Source: an uncultured Collinsella sp. (GTDB lineage: Bacteria; Actinomycetota; Coriobacteriia; Coriobacteriales; Coriobacteriaceae). Taken from it: 27,558 nt of DNA. Positions 14,105-21,436 of this stretch are shown here, piece after piece. The notes beneath the pieces are model-generated. The model saw only the letters and a program-made list of their open reading frames with translations, had not been told where the DNA came from and searched no databases. Each line of letters begins with the position of its first letter. The first letter of the stretch is position 1. The stretch covers positions 1-27,558 of the forward strand of contig CAAERJ010000058.1 in the NCBI GenBank assembly GCA_900758375.1, read 5' to 3'. Both the position numbers and the translations under genes were made by a program.

Positions 14105-14965
14105 CTAGTGAGTTGGCTGGTAGCGGGGGCAGTAGCTGATGGCGATGGCGTCGACGCCTACGTGGGTGGCGATGGTGCAGCCGATGGGGCCGGTGCCGGC
14201 GTCTACGTAGTCTTGGCCTGCGAGCGCTTGGTTGACGAGCTCCTGCTCCTCGGCGGCGCCAGTCGTGAGCACGCGCACGCTGGAGCCCGGGTGCTCGGCC
14301 AAAAATGCGAGGCAATCGGCCATGGTGTTGGCGACGATGCGCTTGGCGCCGCGGCCCTTTTTGATGGCCTTGATCTCGCCCGTTTTCCACTCCGGCGAAA
14401 CGGCCAGGCGAATGTTGAGCATCTGCGTGAGCTGGCCGGCGAGCTTGGGCGCGCGGCCGTTCTTAACGAGGTTCTCGAGCGTGCGGGGAATCAGCAGCAG
14501 GTGGGCGTCGGGCAGCGTCGCGCGGATCTGCGCCTCGGTCTCGTCCAGGCTGCGACCGTCCTCGCGCATGGCCAGTGCGTACTCCACCAGCAGGCCCTCG
14601 GCGCCCGAGCCGGTGCGCGAGTCGATGCAGCGCACGTCGAGCTCGTGTGTTTCGGCCGTCAGGCTGGCGTTGGCATAGCAGGCGGACCACTCGCTGCACA
14701 GCGAGATAAAGATGGCGCTGTCGTGGCCGTCGGCGAGCACGCGGTCAAAGAGTGCCTTGAACTCGCCGGCGCTCGGCTGCGAGGTGTGCGGCAGTTGCTC
14801 GGAGCCGGCCATGCGCGCGACGTACTCCTGGGCGGTAATCTGCACCTGGTCGAGCAGGTCCTCGCCCTCGATAATCACATGCAGCGGAATCACGTAAATG
14901 CCGAGCTCTTGGGCGCGGGCGGGGGAGATGTCCGACGTGGAGTCGGTTATGATGGCAAAAGACAT
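14105..14965 (-). CDS. DegV-family fatty-acid-binding protein
   Basis: The protein has 286 residues. DegV proteins bind a fatty acid between two alpha/beta domains and, as FakB, present it to the FakA kinase. The family N-terminus AIITDSTSDISP is present (TDS..D signature), followed by IYVIPLHVIIEGE, the TSQPSAGEF segment (TSxPS signature) and ISLCSEWSA (fatty-acid carboxylate-side serine region). The ATG at 14965 is preceded by AAAGGTG; the frame continues to 15022 without a ribosome site. TATACT on the minus strand at 15027-15022 is a possible -10. No fakA/dak gene is next to it. Confidence 0.93.
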   Translation of the reverse strand: MSFAIITDSTSDISPARAQELGIYVIPLHVIIEGEDLLDQVQITAQEYVARMAGSEQLPHTSQPSAGEFKALFDRVLADGHDSAIFISLCSEWSACYANASLTAETHELDVRCIDSRTGSGAEGLLVEYALAMREDGRSLDETEAQIRATLPDAHLLLIPRTLENLVKNGRAPKLAGQLTQMLNIRLAVSPEWKTGEIKAIKKGRGAKRIVANTMADCLAFLAEHPGSSVRVLTTGAAEEQELVNQALAGQDYVDAGTGPIGCTIATHVGVDAIAISYCPRYQPTH

Positions 14966-15057
14966 AATTGCACCTTTCGTTGGGACGCTTGCGCGCCGCC
15001 TTCTGAGAGCAAAGTGCGACAAGTATAGTAGAGTCGTTCCACATTACTAGGCTCAAT

Positions 15058-15073
15058 TGTTGAATAGTCAACA
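15058..15073. promoter_or_regulatory. Short dyad between divergent degV and HAD genes
   Basis: TGTTGA-ATAG-TCAACA is a perfect 6-bp dyad in the AT-rich divergent promoter region, with TATAGT/TATACT boxes about 30 nt to its left. It could be an operator; no regulator is identified. Confidence 0.3.
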
Positions 15074-15121
15074 GTTTGAAGTGTCAGTGTGGAAATCGTC
15101 AACTGGGGAAGAGGAATGCCG

Positions 15122-15784
15122 ATGGGGGCGTTGGAGATAGGCAAACGGCCGGTTGTGCTGTTCGATTTTGACGGCACGGTGGCCGATACGGGCCGGGCGG
15201 TGATGACCTCGACGCGCAAGACGCTGGCTGCGCGCGGGTTTTCGGAGGCGCAGATGGGTGATCTGCGCCGCATGATCGGGCCTCCGCTGTGGAAGAGCTT
15301 TCACGACTTTTATGGCTTCTCGCGCGAGGAGTCGCTTGTGGTGGCCGACGAGTACCGCGCCTTTTTTGATGAGCTGGGACCGGAGGAGTACCCCGTGTTC
15401 GATGGGATCCCCGAGCTGCTGGATGGGTTGGCCGCCCGGGGCAAGCGTATGGCCGTGGCGACGTCGCGCATGGAGGCAAAGTGTATCGACATGGTACGTG
15501 AGCTCGGACTTTCTCAGTTTGAGGCGGTGGTTGGCATGAATCCGCCGCAGGGACGCGAGACCAAGGCCGATTCGGTCCGCGATGCCTTGGCGGCGCTCGG
15601 CGCGACGGCCGACGATGCCGTGATGATCGGCGATCGCTTTAACGATGTGGAGGGCGCGCACGCGATGGGCGTGCCGTGCATCGGCATCTATTCGGGCGCG
15701 GCGGCGCCGGGCGAGCACGAGGCGGCGGGTGCCGATGCAGTGGTGCACTCGGTGGCCGAGCTTGCTAAACTTTTCGCTATCTAA
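15122..15784 (+). CDS. HAD-superfamily phosphatase (phosphoglycolate-phosphatase-like)
   Basis: The protein has 220 residues. HAD motifs: I, DFDGTVADT (nucleophile and acid/base aspartates); II, ATSR; III, the lysine of ETKADS; IV, MIGDRFNDVEGA. A helical cap lies between motifs I and II, as in subfamily IA enzymes such as Gph and PpaX. The substrate is unknown. The start at 15122 is chosen because AGAGGA ends six bases upstream; ATG 15116 abuts it and a GTG at 15089 is also in frame. The next gene (M20 peptidase) starts 54 nt downstream on the same strand, so the two may be co-transcribed. Confidence 0.88.
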   Translation: MGALEIGKRPVVLFDFDGTVADTGRAVMTSTRKTLAARGFSEAQMGDLRRMIGPPLWKSFHDFYGFSREESLVVADEYRAFFDELGPEEYPVFDGIPELLDGLAARGKRMAVATSRMEAKCIDMVRELGLSQFEAVVGMNPPQGRETKADSVRDALAALGATADDAVMIGDRFNDVEGAHAMGVPCIGIYSGAAAPGEHEAAGADAVVHSVAELAKLFAI

Positions 15785-15838
15785 TGACGTAATGTGAGGG
15801 GCGGGCGTGCCCGCTGCTCATTGGTAAGGAGGTCGTCC

Positions 15839-17275
15839 ATGAATCAGGTGGAGCAGAGCGTTGCCGAGTATGTCGACGAGGTCTGGGAAGATGTCGTCGC
15901 CGATATCGAGCAGCTGGTGAGTTATCCGTCCGTGGCCGTTGCTGCTGATGCGGAGCCCGGCGCGCCGTTTGGCCGCCCGGTCCGTGACGCACTCGATTGC
16001 GTGCTCGGCATCGCGCAAAAGCTCGGCTACCAGACGAGCGACGACGAGGGCTATGTGGGAATCGCCGATATCCCGGGTCGCGGCGACAAGCAGCTCGCGA
16101 CCATCTGCCACGTGGACGTGGTGCCCGCCGGCCCCGGCTGGAACACCGACCCGTTTGCGATGGAGCGTCGCGAGGGCTGGCTGCTCGGCCGTGGCGTGAT
16201 CGACGACAAGGGTCCGGCGGTGTTGTCGCTCTACGCCGGTGCCTACCTGCTCAAGCACGGCATTGTGCCGCGCTATACCTTCCGCGCGCTGCTGGGCTGC
16301 GATGAGGAAGTGGGCATGTCCGACGTTCACCATTATCTGGAGAACCACGCGGACCCCGACTTTCTGTTTACGCCCGATGCCGAGTTCCCGGTCTGCAATG
16401 CCGAGAAGGGCCAGTTTGGGGCGACGTTTGTGAGCCCCAAGATCGAAGGCGGGCGCATTGTGTCCTGGAGCGGTGCCGAGGCGAGCAACGCTATTCCGTC
16501 GCAGTCTATCTGCGAGCTCGCGATTGCCGCCGATGAGCTGCCGGCGCCGGTCGAGAATGCCGACCGCTTGGAGATCACGGCACTCGATAACGGGCATGCG
16601 CAGATTTTTGCCCACGGCATTGGCGGTCATGCTTCGATGCCCGAGGGAACGATCAATGCCGTCGGCCTGATCGTGGCGTATCTGCGTGAGGCCGAGGACG
16701 CGTTTGGTGCCCGTGACGAGCGCCTGCTGACGCCTGCCGAGCACGAGTTTGTCAAGTTTCTGGCATTTGTCCATGCGGACGCCTATGGCCGCGGCCTGGG
16801 TATCGACGCGACGAGTCCGGCGTTTGGCCCGCTTACCTGCAACGCTGGCGTCATCCGCGTGGCGGATGGCCATATCGAGCAGGTCATCGACGTGCGCTTC
16901 CCCGATAGCACCAGTGCCGATACCATCTGCGAGCAGCTCGAGCCGCTCGTGGGCCGTTTTGGCGTGACGTATCGCGTGGATCGTGCCAAGGTGCCGTTCT
17001 TGGTCTCTGCCGACGATCCGGCCGTGAGGGCGCTTATTGATACCTATAACGAGTTCACGGGCAAGCATGCCGAGCCCTTTGCCATGGGCGGCGGCACGTA
17101 CGCGCGCAACTTTGCCCGCGCCGTCTCGTTTGGCCCCGAGGAGACCGGCCTGGAGCTACCCGCATGGGGCGGCCAGATGCACGGCCCCAACGAGTGCGCC
17201 AACGAGGAACAGCTCAAGCAGGCGCTCAAGATTTATATTGTTGCGATTCTCCGCTTGAACGAGCTGGAGCTTTAA
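15839..17275 (+). CDS. M20-family metallopeptidase, PepV/Sapep-type dipeptidase
   Basis: The protein has 478 residues. A near-perfect TAAGGAGG lies six bases before the ATG. Metal and catalytic motifs run in order: CHVDVVPAG, GRGVIDDKGPA, CDEEVGMSD (catalytic Glu pair), then DAEFPVCNAEKG, and the lid-domain HGIGGHASMPEG. The C-terminal MGGGTYARNF and GGQMHGPNE complete the second metal side. This is the PepV/Sapep branch of M20 zinc dipeptidases with a longer lid domain, which act on beta-Ala-Xaa or general dipeptides in the cytoplasm. There is no signal peptide. It may be transcribed with the HAD gene upstream. Confidence 0.92.
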   Translation: MNQVEQSVAEYVDEVWEDVVADIEQLVSYPSVAVAADAEPGAPFGRPVRDALDCVLGIAQKLGYQTSDDEGYVGIADIPGRGDKQLATICHVDVVPAGPGWNTDPFAMERREGWLLGRGVIDDKGPAVLSLYAGAYLLKHGIVPRYTFRALLGCDEEVGMSDVHHYLENHADPDFLFTPDAEFPVCNAEKGQFGATFVSPKIEGGRIVSWSGAEASNAIPSQSICELAIAADELPAPVENADRLEITALDNGHAQIFAHGIGGHASMPEGTINAVGLIVAYLREAEDAFGARDERLLTPAEHEFVKFLAFVHADAYGRGLGIDATSPAFGPLTCNAGVIRVADGHIEQVIDVRFPDSTSADTICEQLEPLVGRFGVTYRVDRAKVPFLVSADDPAVRALIDTYNEFTGKHAEPFAMGGGTYARNFARAVSFGPEETGLELPAWGGQMHGPNECANEEQLKQALKIYIVAILRLNELEL

Positions 17276-17276
17276 G

Positions 17277-17292
17277 GTTACGCGGTTTTACC
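17277..17292 (+). other. Left half of a post-stop hairpin
   Basis: GTTACGCGGTTTTACC starts two bases after the M20 stop and matches the left arm of the hairpins after queA and the SDR gene. The expected CGCGTAAC right arm is missing; the palindromic repeat begins at this point instead. Confidence 0.4.
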
Positions 17293-17294
17293 AA

Positions 17295-17366
17295 TCTAAG
17301 TTGCGGTGGAATAGTTCCTAGAATCGGCTGCCTGACAGCCAAACAGGAACTATTTCACCGCAACTG
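17295..17366. repeat. Palindromic repeat, AGTTGCGGTG family, copy 2
   Basis: 21-bp arms with one G-U (17299-17319 with 17345-17365) surround a loop with a GGCTG/CAGCC hairpin. It shares ends with copy 1 at 14021-14092. The T-run at 17368-17372 follows it on the plus strand, so it could also work as a terminator. Confidence 0.8.
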
Positions 17367-17406
17367 CTTTTTATCGGTGTAAAAGGTGGGTCATGCTTGG
17401 TGGCGG

Positions 17407-17428
17407 GTTTGTTATTCGTTTGTAAAGC
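17407..17428 (+). promoter_or_regulatory. Possible PHO box of the pst operon
   Basis: Two adjacent 11-nt units, GTTTGTTATTC and GTTTGTAAAGC, share GTTTGT with the 11-bp period typical of PhoB/PhoP direct repeats. They are 141 nt before pstS. The hexamer does not match the E. coli consensus, so this is suggestive only. Confidence 0.25.
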
Positions 17429-17568
17429 CGAGTCTCGCTTGCGGTAAGGGTCTATCAGATGCCCGTAAGAAACCGCAGTTGGCACGGGCGCTGCCCGGTC
17501 GGGGCCGTATCTTTCCAAACAGCAAAGCGGGCGGGGTGCCCGCGAGTCGCATGTATGAAAGGAAGATC

Positions 17569-18510
17569 ATGCTCGATCAGGCTTATTCTCGTCGTCAGTT
17601 CCTCGGCCTCGCTGGTGGTCTTGCCAGTATCGTCGGTCTCGGTCTCGTTGGTTGCGGCGGCGCAGGCGCATCCGACGCCGCCGACAAGGGCAGCACCGCT
17701 GCCGCTGCCGAGTCCGTCGCCGGCGAGGTGACCTACGACGGTGCCTCCTCGTTCCAGGCTCTCGTCGAGGCCGCTGCCGAGAAGTTCATGGACGCCAACC
17801 CGGACGTCTCCGTCTCCGGTTCGGGCAACGGTTCGGGCAAGGGCCTGACCGCTGTCGCCGCCGGTACCGTTACCATCGGTAACTCCGACGTCTTCGCCAA
17901 GACCAAGCTCGAGGCCGACCAGGTCAAGAACCTCGTCGACCACGAGGTCGCCGTTGTGGGCATGGGTCCCGTCGTCTCCAAGAACGTGACGGTCGACGAC
18001 CTGTCCCTCGAGCAGCTCAAGGGCATCTTCTCCGGCCAGATCACCAACTGGAAGGAGGTCGGCGGCGACGACGCCACCATCGTCGTTCTCAACCGCAAGG
18101 CCGGCTCCGGCACTCGCGCCACCTTCGAGGCCGCCGTCTTTGGCGACGAGGCTGTCGACTTTAAGGGCGACGCCGAGCTCGACAAGTCCGGCGACGTTCA
18201 GACTCAGATGGGCAGCACCGACAACGCCATCTCCTACCTCGACTTCTCACACTTTGACGATTCCAAGTTCAACGCCGTCAAGGTCGAGGGTGTCGAGCCC
18301 AAGAGCAAGAATGTCACCGACGACTCCTTCAAGATCTGGGCTACCGAGCACATGTACTGCGCCAAGGACGCCGACGAGGCCACCAAGGCCTTCCTGGACT
18401 TTATGCTTTCCGACGACGTCCAGGGCAAGCTCGTCGAGGAGCAGGGCTTCATCCCCGTCTCTGCCATGAAGGTCGTTAAGGATGCCAGCGGCAAGGTCTC
18501 CGCTAAATAA
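17569..18510 (+). CDS. pstS: Phosphate ABC transporter substrate-binding lipoprotein PstS
   Basis: Binds phosphate outside the membrane and hands it to PstCA. The protein has 313 residues; GAAAGGAAG precedes the ATG. The signal peptide carries a twin-arginine motif, SRRQFLG (7-13), a hydrophobic stretch, and a lipobox LVGC with lipidated C29, so it is predicted to be exported folded by Tat and anchored as a lipoprotein. After a short Ala/Ser linker come the phosphate-loop segments SGSGNGSGKGL and RKAGSGTRATFE typical of PstS, plus GSTDNAISYLD. It starts a compact pstSCAB operon (25-nt gap to pstC, then overlapping genes). Confidence 0.95.
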   Translation: MLDQAYSRRQFLGLAGGLASIVGLGLVGCGGAGASDAADKGSTAAAAESVAGEVTYDGASSFQALVEAAAEKFMDANPDVSVSGSGNGSGKGLTAVAAGTVTIGNSDVFAKTKLEADQVKNLVDHEVAVVGMGPVVSKNVTVDDLSLEQLKGIFSGQITNWKEVGGDDATIVVLNRKAGSGTRATFEAAVFGDEAVDFKGDAELDKSGDVQTQMGSTDNAISYLDFSHFDDSKFNAVKVEGVEPKSKNVTDDSFKIWATEHMYCAKDADEATKAFLDFMLSDDVQGKLVEEQGFIPVSAMKVVKDASGKVSAK

Positions 18511-18534
18511 GTAATCGCCCCGGAAAGGTTTGCA

Positions 18535-19443
18535 ATGGCAAAACAGCTGCCAAAACGCGACCTTGAGAACGTGGGCCTGGGCGTCACGGGCGCGTGCGTA
18601 GCGCTCGTGACGCTTGTCGTTGCCGCGCTCATCTTTATGGTCGCCCAAAAGGGCCTCTCGGCTTTTCTCAAGGACGGCGTTTCGGTCGTCGAGTTCTTCA
18701 CCGGCACCAAGTGGGACCTGGCCAACACGGCCGAAAGCGGGCTGCCCTACACCGGCGCCCTGCCCCTGATCGTCACCTCGTTTGCGGTCATGGTGCTCTC
18801 CACGCTCATCGCGCTGCCCATCGCCATCGGCTCTGCTATCTTTGCAGTCGAGATTCAGCCTAAGTTTGGTTCCAAGATCTTTCAGCCGCTTATTGAGCTT
18901 TTGACCGGTATTCCCTCGGTCGTCTTTGGCCTCATCGGTTTTCACGTGGTCGTCGGCCTCATGAAGAGCGTTTTCCACGTGAGCACGGGCTTGGGCATCT
19001 TGCCCGGCGCCATCGTGCTGGCCGTTATGATCCTGCCTACGATGACCACGCTTTCGGTCGATGGCCTGCGCGCCGTGCCCGACAGCTACCGCCAGGGCTC
19101 GCTCGCGCTGGGCTATACCCGCTGGCAGACCATCTGGCACGTGGTGCTCAAGAGCGCCATGCCCTCGCTCATGACCGCGGTCATCCTTGGCATGACCCGC
19201 GCCTTTGGCGAGACGCTCGCCGTGCGCATGGTTATCGGCGGCATCGAGGCCATGCCGACGTCGCTGCTGTCGCCGGCGTCCACCATCACCACCACGCTCA
19301 CCACGTCTATGGCGGTCTATGCCGAGGGCTCAGCCCAGGACGACGTTCTGTGGGCGCTCGGTCTGCTGCTGATGGGCATGAGCCTCATCTTCATCCTGAT
19401 TATCCATCTCATTGGCCGCAAGGGGGCGAAGGCTCGTGGCTAG
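18535..19443 (+). CDS. pstC: Phosphate ABC transporter permease PstC
   Basis: One of the two membrane subunits of the high-affinity phosphate importer. The protein has 302 residues, with about six hydrophobic helices beginning at ~20. The permease EAA-type loop that docks to PstB is at GYTRWQTIWHVVLKSAMPS, followed by RAFGETLAVRMVIGG, characteristic of PstC. GGAAAGG lies a few bases before the ATG. Its last codons overlap the pstA start by eight bases, which suggests translational coupling. Confidence 0.95.
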   Translation: MAKQLPKRDLENVGLGVTGACVALVTLVVAALIFMVAQKGLSAFLKDGVSVVEFFTGTKWDLANTAESGLPYTGALPLIVTSFAVMVLSTLIALPIAIGSAIFAVEIQPKFGSKIFQPLIELLTGIPSVVFGLIGFHVVVGLMKSVFHVSTGLGILPGAIVLAVMILPTMTTLSVDGLRAVPDSYRQGSLALGYTRWQTIWHVVLKSAMPSLMTAVILGMTRAFGETLAVRMVIGGIEAMPTSLLSPASTITTTLTTSMAVYAEGSAQDDVLWALGLLLMGMSLIFILIIHLIGRKGAKARG

Positions 19444-20362
19444 CACGCGCATCCACGTCGACGAGGCGAGACTCGGGCGTGTCCAAAAACAGGATCGCAT
19501 CGCCACGGGCGTGCTGACGGCGATCGTCGCCATCGTCATGATCATCGTCATCTCCATGGTGGCCTATATCCTGTTCGAGGGCGTCTCGACGCTGTTCCAG
19601 CCGGGCTTTCTCACGCAGCCGTCGCGCGCCAACGGTACCCAGGGTGGCGTGCTCTACCAGCTGTTCGACTCGTTCTACCTGCTGCTGATCACTCTGGTCA
19701 TCTCGGTGCCCATCAGTCTGGGCGGGGCGGTCTTCCTGGTTGAGTACGCGCCGAACGGCCCTATCCGCGACATCGCCTCTACCGCCATCGAGACGCTGTC
19801 CTCGCTGCCTTCCATCGTCGTCGGCATGTTCGGCTTTCTGGTGTTCTCGGTGCAGCTGGGCTGGAAGTACTCCATCATCTCCGGCGCTGTCGCGCTCACC
19901 ATGTTCAATATTCCCATCCTGGTGCGCGTGATCCAGCAGGCGCTCGAGGACGTGCCACAGGCCCAGCGCGATGCATGCCTGGCCATGGGCCTTACCCGCT
20001 GGGAGGCCACGCTGCACATCCTGATTCCCGAGGCCATGCCCGCCATCGTGACCGGCATTGTGCTTTCGGCCGGCCGTGTGTTTGGCGAGGCCGCGGCACT
20101 GCTCTTTACCTCGGGCATGAGCTCGCCGGTGCGTCTGAACTTCTTGAGCTTTAACCTGTCGAGTCCCACCTGCGCCTGGAACGTGTTCCGTCCCGGCGAG
20201 TCGCTCGCCGTGCACATCTACAAGATCTATGGCGAGGGCAGCCCCGAGGCCCAGCAGATCGTCTGGGGCACCGCGGCGCTGCTGATGATCTGCGTGCTGC
20301 TGTTTAACGTAGTCGCCCGTATCGTGGGCAAGCAACTGGCAAGGAAGATGACGGCCGAATGA
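19436..20362 (+). CDS. pstA: Phosphate ABC transporter permease PstA
   Basis: Second permease subunit, 308 residues from the GTG at 19436 that overlaps the pstC stop by eight bases; a TTG at 19412 is also in frame. About six hydrophobic helices are visible. The ABC-docking EAA loop reads GLTRWEATLHILIPEAMPA, followed by GRVFGEAAALLFT, the usual PstA arrangement. LSSLPSIVVGMFG is the conserved periplasmic-side segment. Its stop overlaps pstB in ATGA, so the operon is translationally coupled throughout. Confidence 0.95.
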   Translation: MASTRIHVDEARLGRVQKQDRIATGVLTAIVAIVMIIVISMVAYILFEGVSTLFQPGFLTQPSRANGTQGGVLYQLFDSFYLLLITLVISVPISLGGAVFLVEYAPNGPIRDIASTAIETLSSLPSIVVGMFGFLVFSVQLGWKYSIISGAVALTMFNIPILVRVIQQALEDVPQAQRDACLAMGLTRWEATLHILIPEAMPAIVTGIVLSAGRVFGEAAALLFTSGMSSPVRLNFLSFNLSSPTCAWNVFRPGESLAVHIYKIYGEGSPEAQQIVWGTAALLMICVLLFNVVARIVGKQLARKMTAE

Positions 20363-21231
20363 GCGAGATGAAAGCAACGCCCGCAACCGAAGCGGCATCG
20401 TCCGACACTCAAGACTTCCTGTCGAGTGTGGGAGAGAGCGAGAAGCGCGTGCGCGTGAGCGGCAAGGCCGTGAGCGACGAGGTCGTGCTCTCCACCAAGG
20501 ACGTCAACGTGTACTATGGCGACCACCATGCACTGCACAATACATCACTCGACTTTCACAAGGGCGAGATCACGGCGCTCATCGGGCCTTCGGGCTGCGG
20601 TAAGTCGACTTTTTTGCGCAGCCTCAACCTCATGAATCGCGAGATTCGCGGCTGCCGCGTGGAGGGCGAGATCAACTACCGCGGGCGCAACGTGAACACC
20701 AAGACCGAAAACACCTACGAGCTGCGTCGCTCCATTGGCATGGTGTTCCAGCAGCCCAACCCCTTCCGCAAGTCCATTCGCGACAACATCACGTTTGCGC
20801 CCAAGCGCCACGGCATCACCGACCGTGACGAGCTCGACTGCATGGTCGAGGAAAGCCTGCGTGGTGCGGCGCTGTGGGACGAGGTCAAGGACAAGCTCGA
20901 CAAGAGCGCCTACGCGCTTTCGGGCGGCCAGCGGCAGCGTCTGTGCATCGCGCGCACGCTGGCGCTCAACCCCGACGTGATCCTGTTTGACGAGCCCTGC
21001 TCGGCGCTCGACCCCATCTCGACGCTGGCGATCGAGGACCTCATGTCATCGATCGTTGCCGACCGCGCCATCGTCATCGTGACGCACAACATGGAGCAGG
21101 CGTCGCGCGTGTCCAACCGCACGGCGTTCTTCTACATGGGCGATATGGTCGAGTACGACGAGACCGACGAGATTTTCCAACGGCCCAAGGATAAGCGGCT
21201 GAATGATTACCTCACCGGCATGTTCTCCTAG
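20359..21231 (+). CDS. pstB: Phosphate ABC transporter ATPase PstB
   Basis: ATPase that drives PstCA. The protein has 290 residues, with an N-terminal extension of ~40 residues (Ala/Ser/Glu-rich) that most PstB proteins lack. Walker A is GPSGCGKST, Q-loop VFQQPNPF, ABC signature LSGGQRQRLCIARTLA, Walker B VILFDEPCSALDP and H-loop VTHNMEQA. The gene begins in the ATGA overlap with pstA and ends the operon; a terminator follows at 21288-21324. No phoU or phoR-phoP genes are adjacent, unlike in many pst operons. Confidence 0.97.
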   Translation: MSEMKATPATEAASSDTQDFLSSVGESEKRVRVSGKAVSDEVVLSTKDVNVYYGDHHALHNTSLDFHKGEITALIGPSGCGKSTFLRSLNLMNREIRGCRVEGEINYRGRNVNTKTENTYELRRSIGMVFQQPNPFRKSIRDNITFAPKRHGITDRDELDCMVEESLRGAALWDEVKDKLDKSAYALSGGQRQRLCIARTLALNPDVILFDEPCSALDPISTLAIEDLMSSIVADRAIVIVTHNMEQASRVSNRTAFFYMGDMVEYDETDEIFQRPKDKRLNDYLTGMFS

Positions 21232-21249
21232 TCCGGGACATGCTTGAGG

Positions 21250-21275
21250 CCCGCGGCGGCCGCGGTTGCCGCGGG
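21250..21275 (+). other. GC-rich hairpin after pstB
   Basis: CCCGCGGC at 21250-21257 pairs with GCCGCGGG at 21268-21275 around a 10-nt loop. It has no T-tract of its own and lies just before the main terminator. Confidence 0.5.
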
Positions 21276-21287
21276 ACTGATTGGAGA

Positions 21288-21324
21288 GGCGGGTCATCTC
21301 TTGCGTGAGATGGCCCGCCTTTTT
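21288..21324 (+). terminator. Intrinsic terminator of the pst operon
   Basis: GGCGGGTCATCTC (21288-21300) pairs with 21307-21319 (13 bp, one G-U) around TTGCGT and is followed directly by TTTTT at 21320-21324, 57 nt past the pstB stop. Confidence 0.9.
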
Positions 21325-21395
21325 GCTCCGCGACCGAAACGACCACCGCAAAGGGGACAGGCACCTTCGTGGTGGTTTGGGGTGGGGCTCGCTGC

Positions 21396-21401
21396 TATCA
21401 T
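21396..21401 (+). promoter_or_regulatory. Candidate -10 box of the ABC-F gene
   Basis: TATCAT lies 35 nt before the ABC-F ATG, downstream of the pst terminator. It has the same TATCNT form as other candidate -10 boxes in this window. Confidence 0.35.
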
Positions 21402-21436
21402 GGACAACGTTGAATTTCTACGAAGGAGCAGGGCAT

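Larger units (their letters stand above)
17276..17568. other. Upstream region of pstS
   Basis: No gene is supported here. The region holds a half hairpin (17277-17292), palindrome copy 2 (17295-17366) followed by CTTTTTAT, which could end transcription of the M20 gene, a possible PHO box (17407-17428), and a GCGGGC/GCCCGC hairpin near 17527-17543 in the likely pstS leader. Confidence 0.5.
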
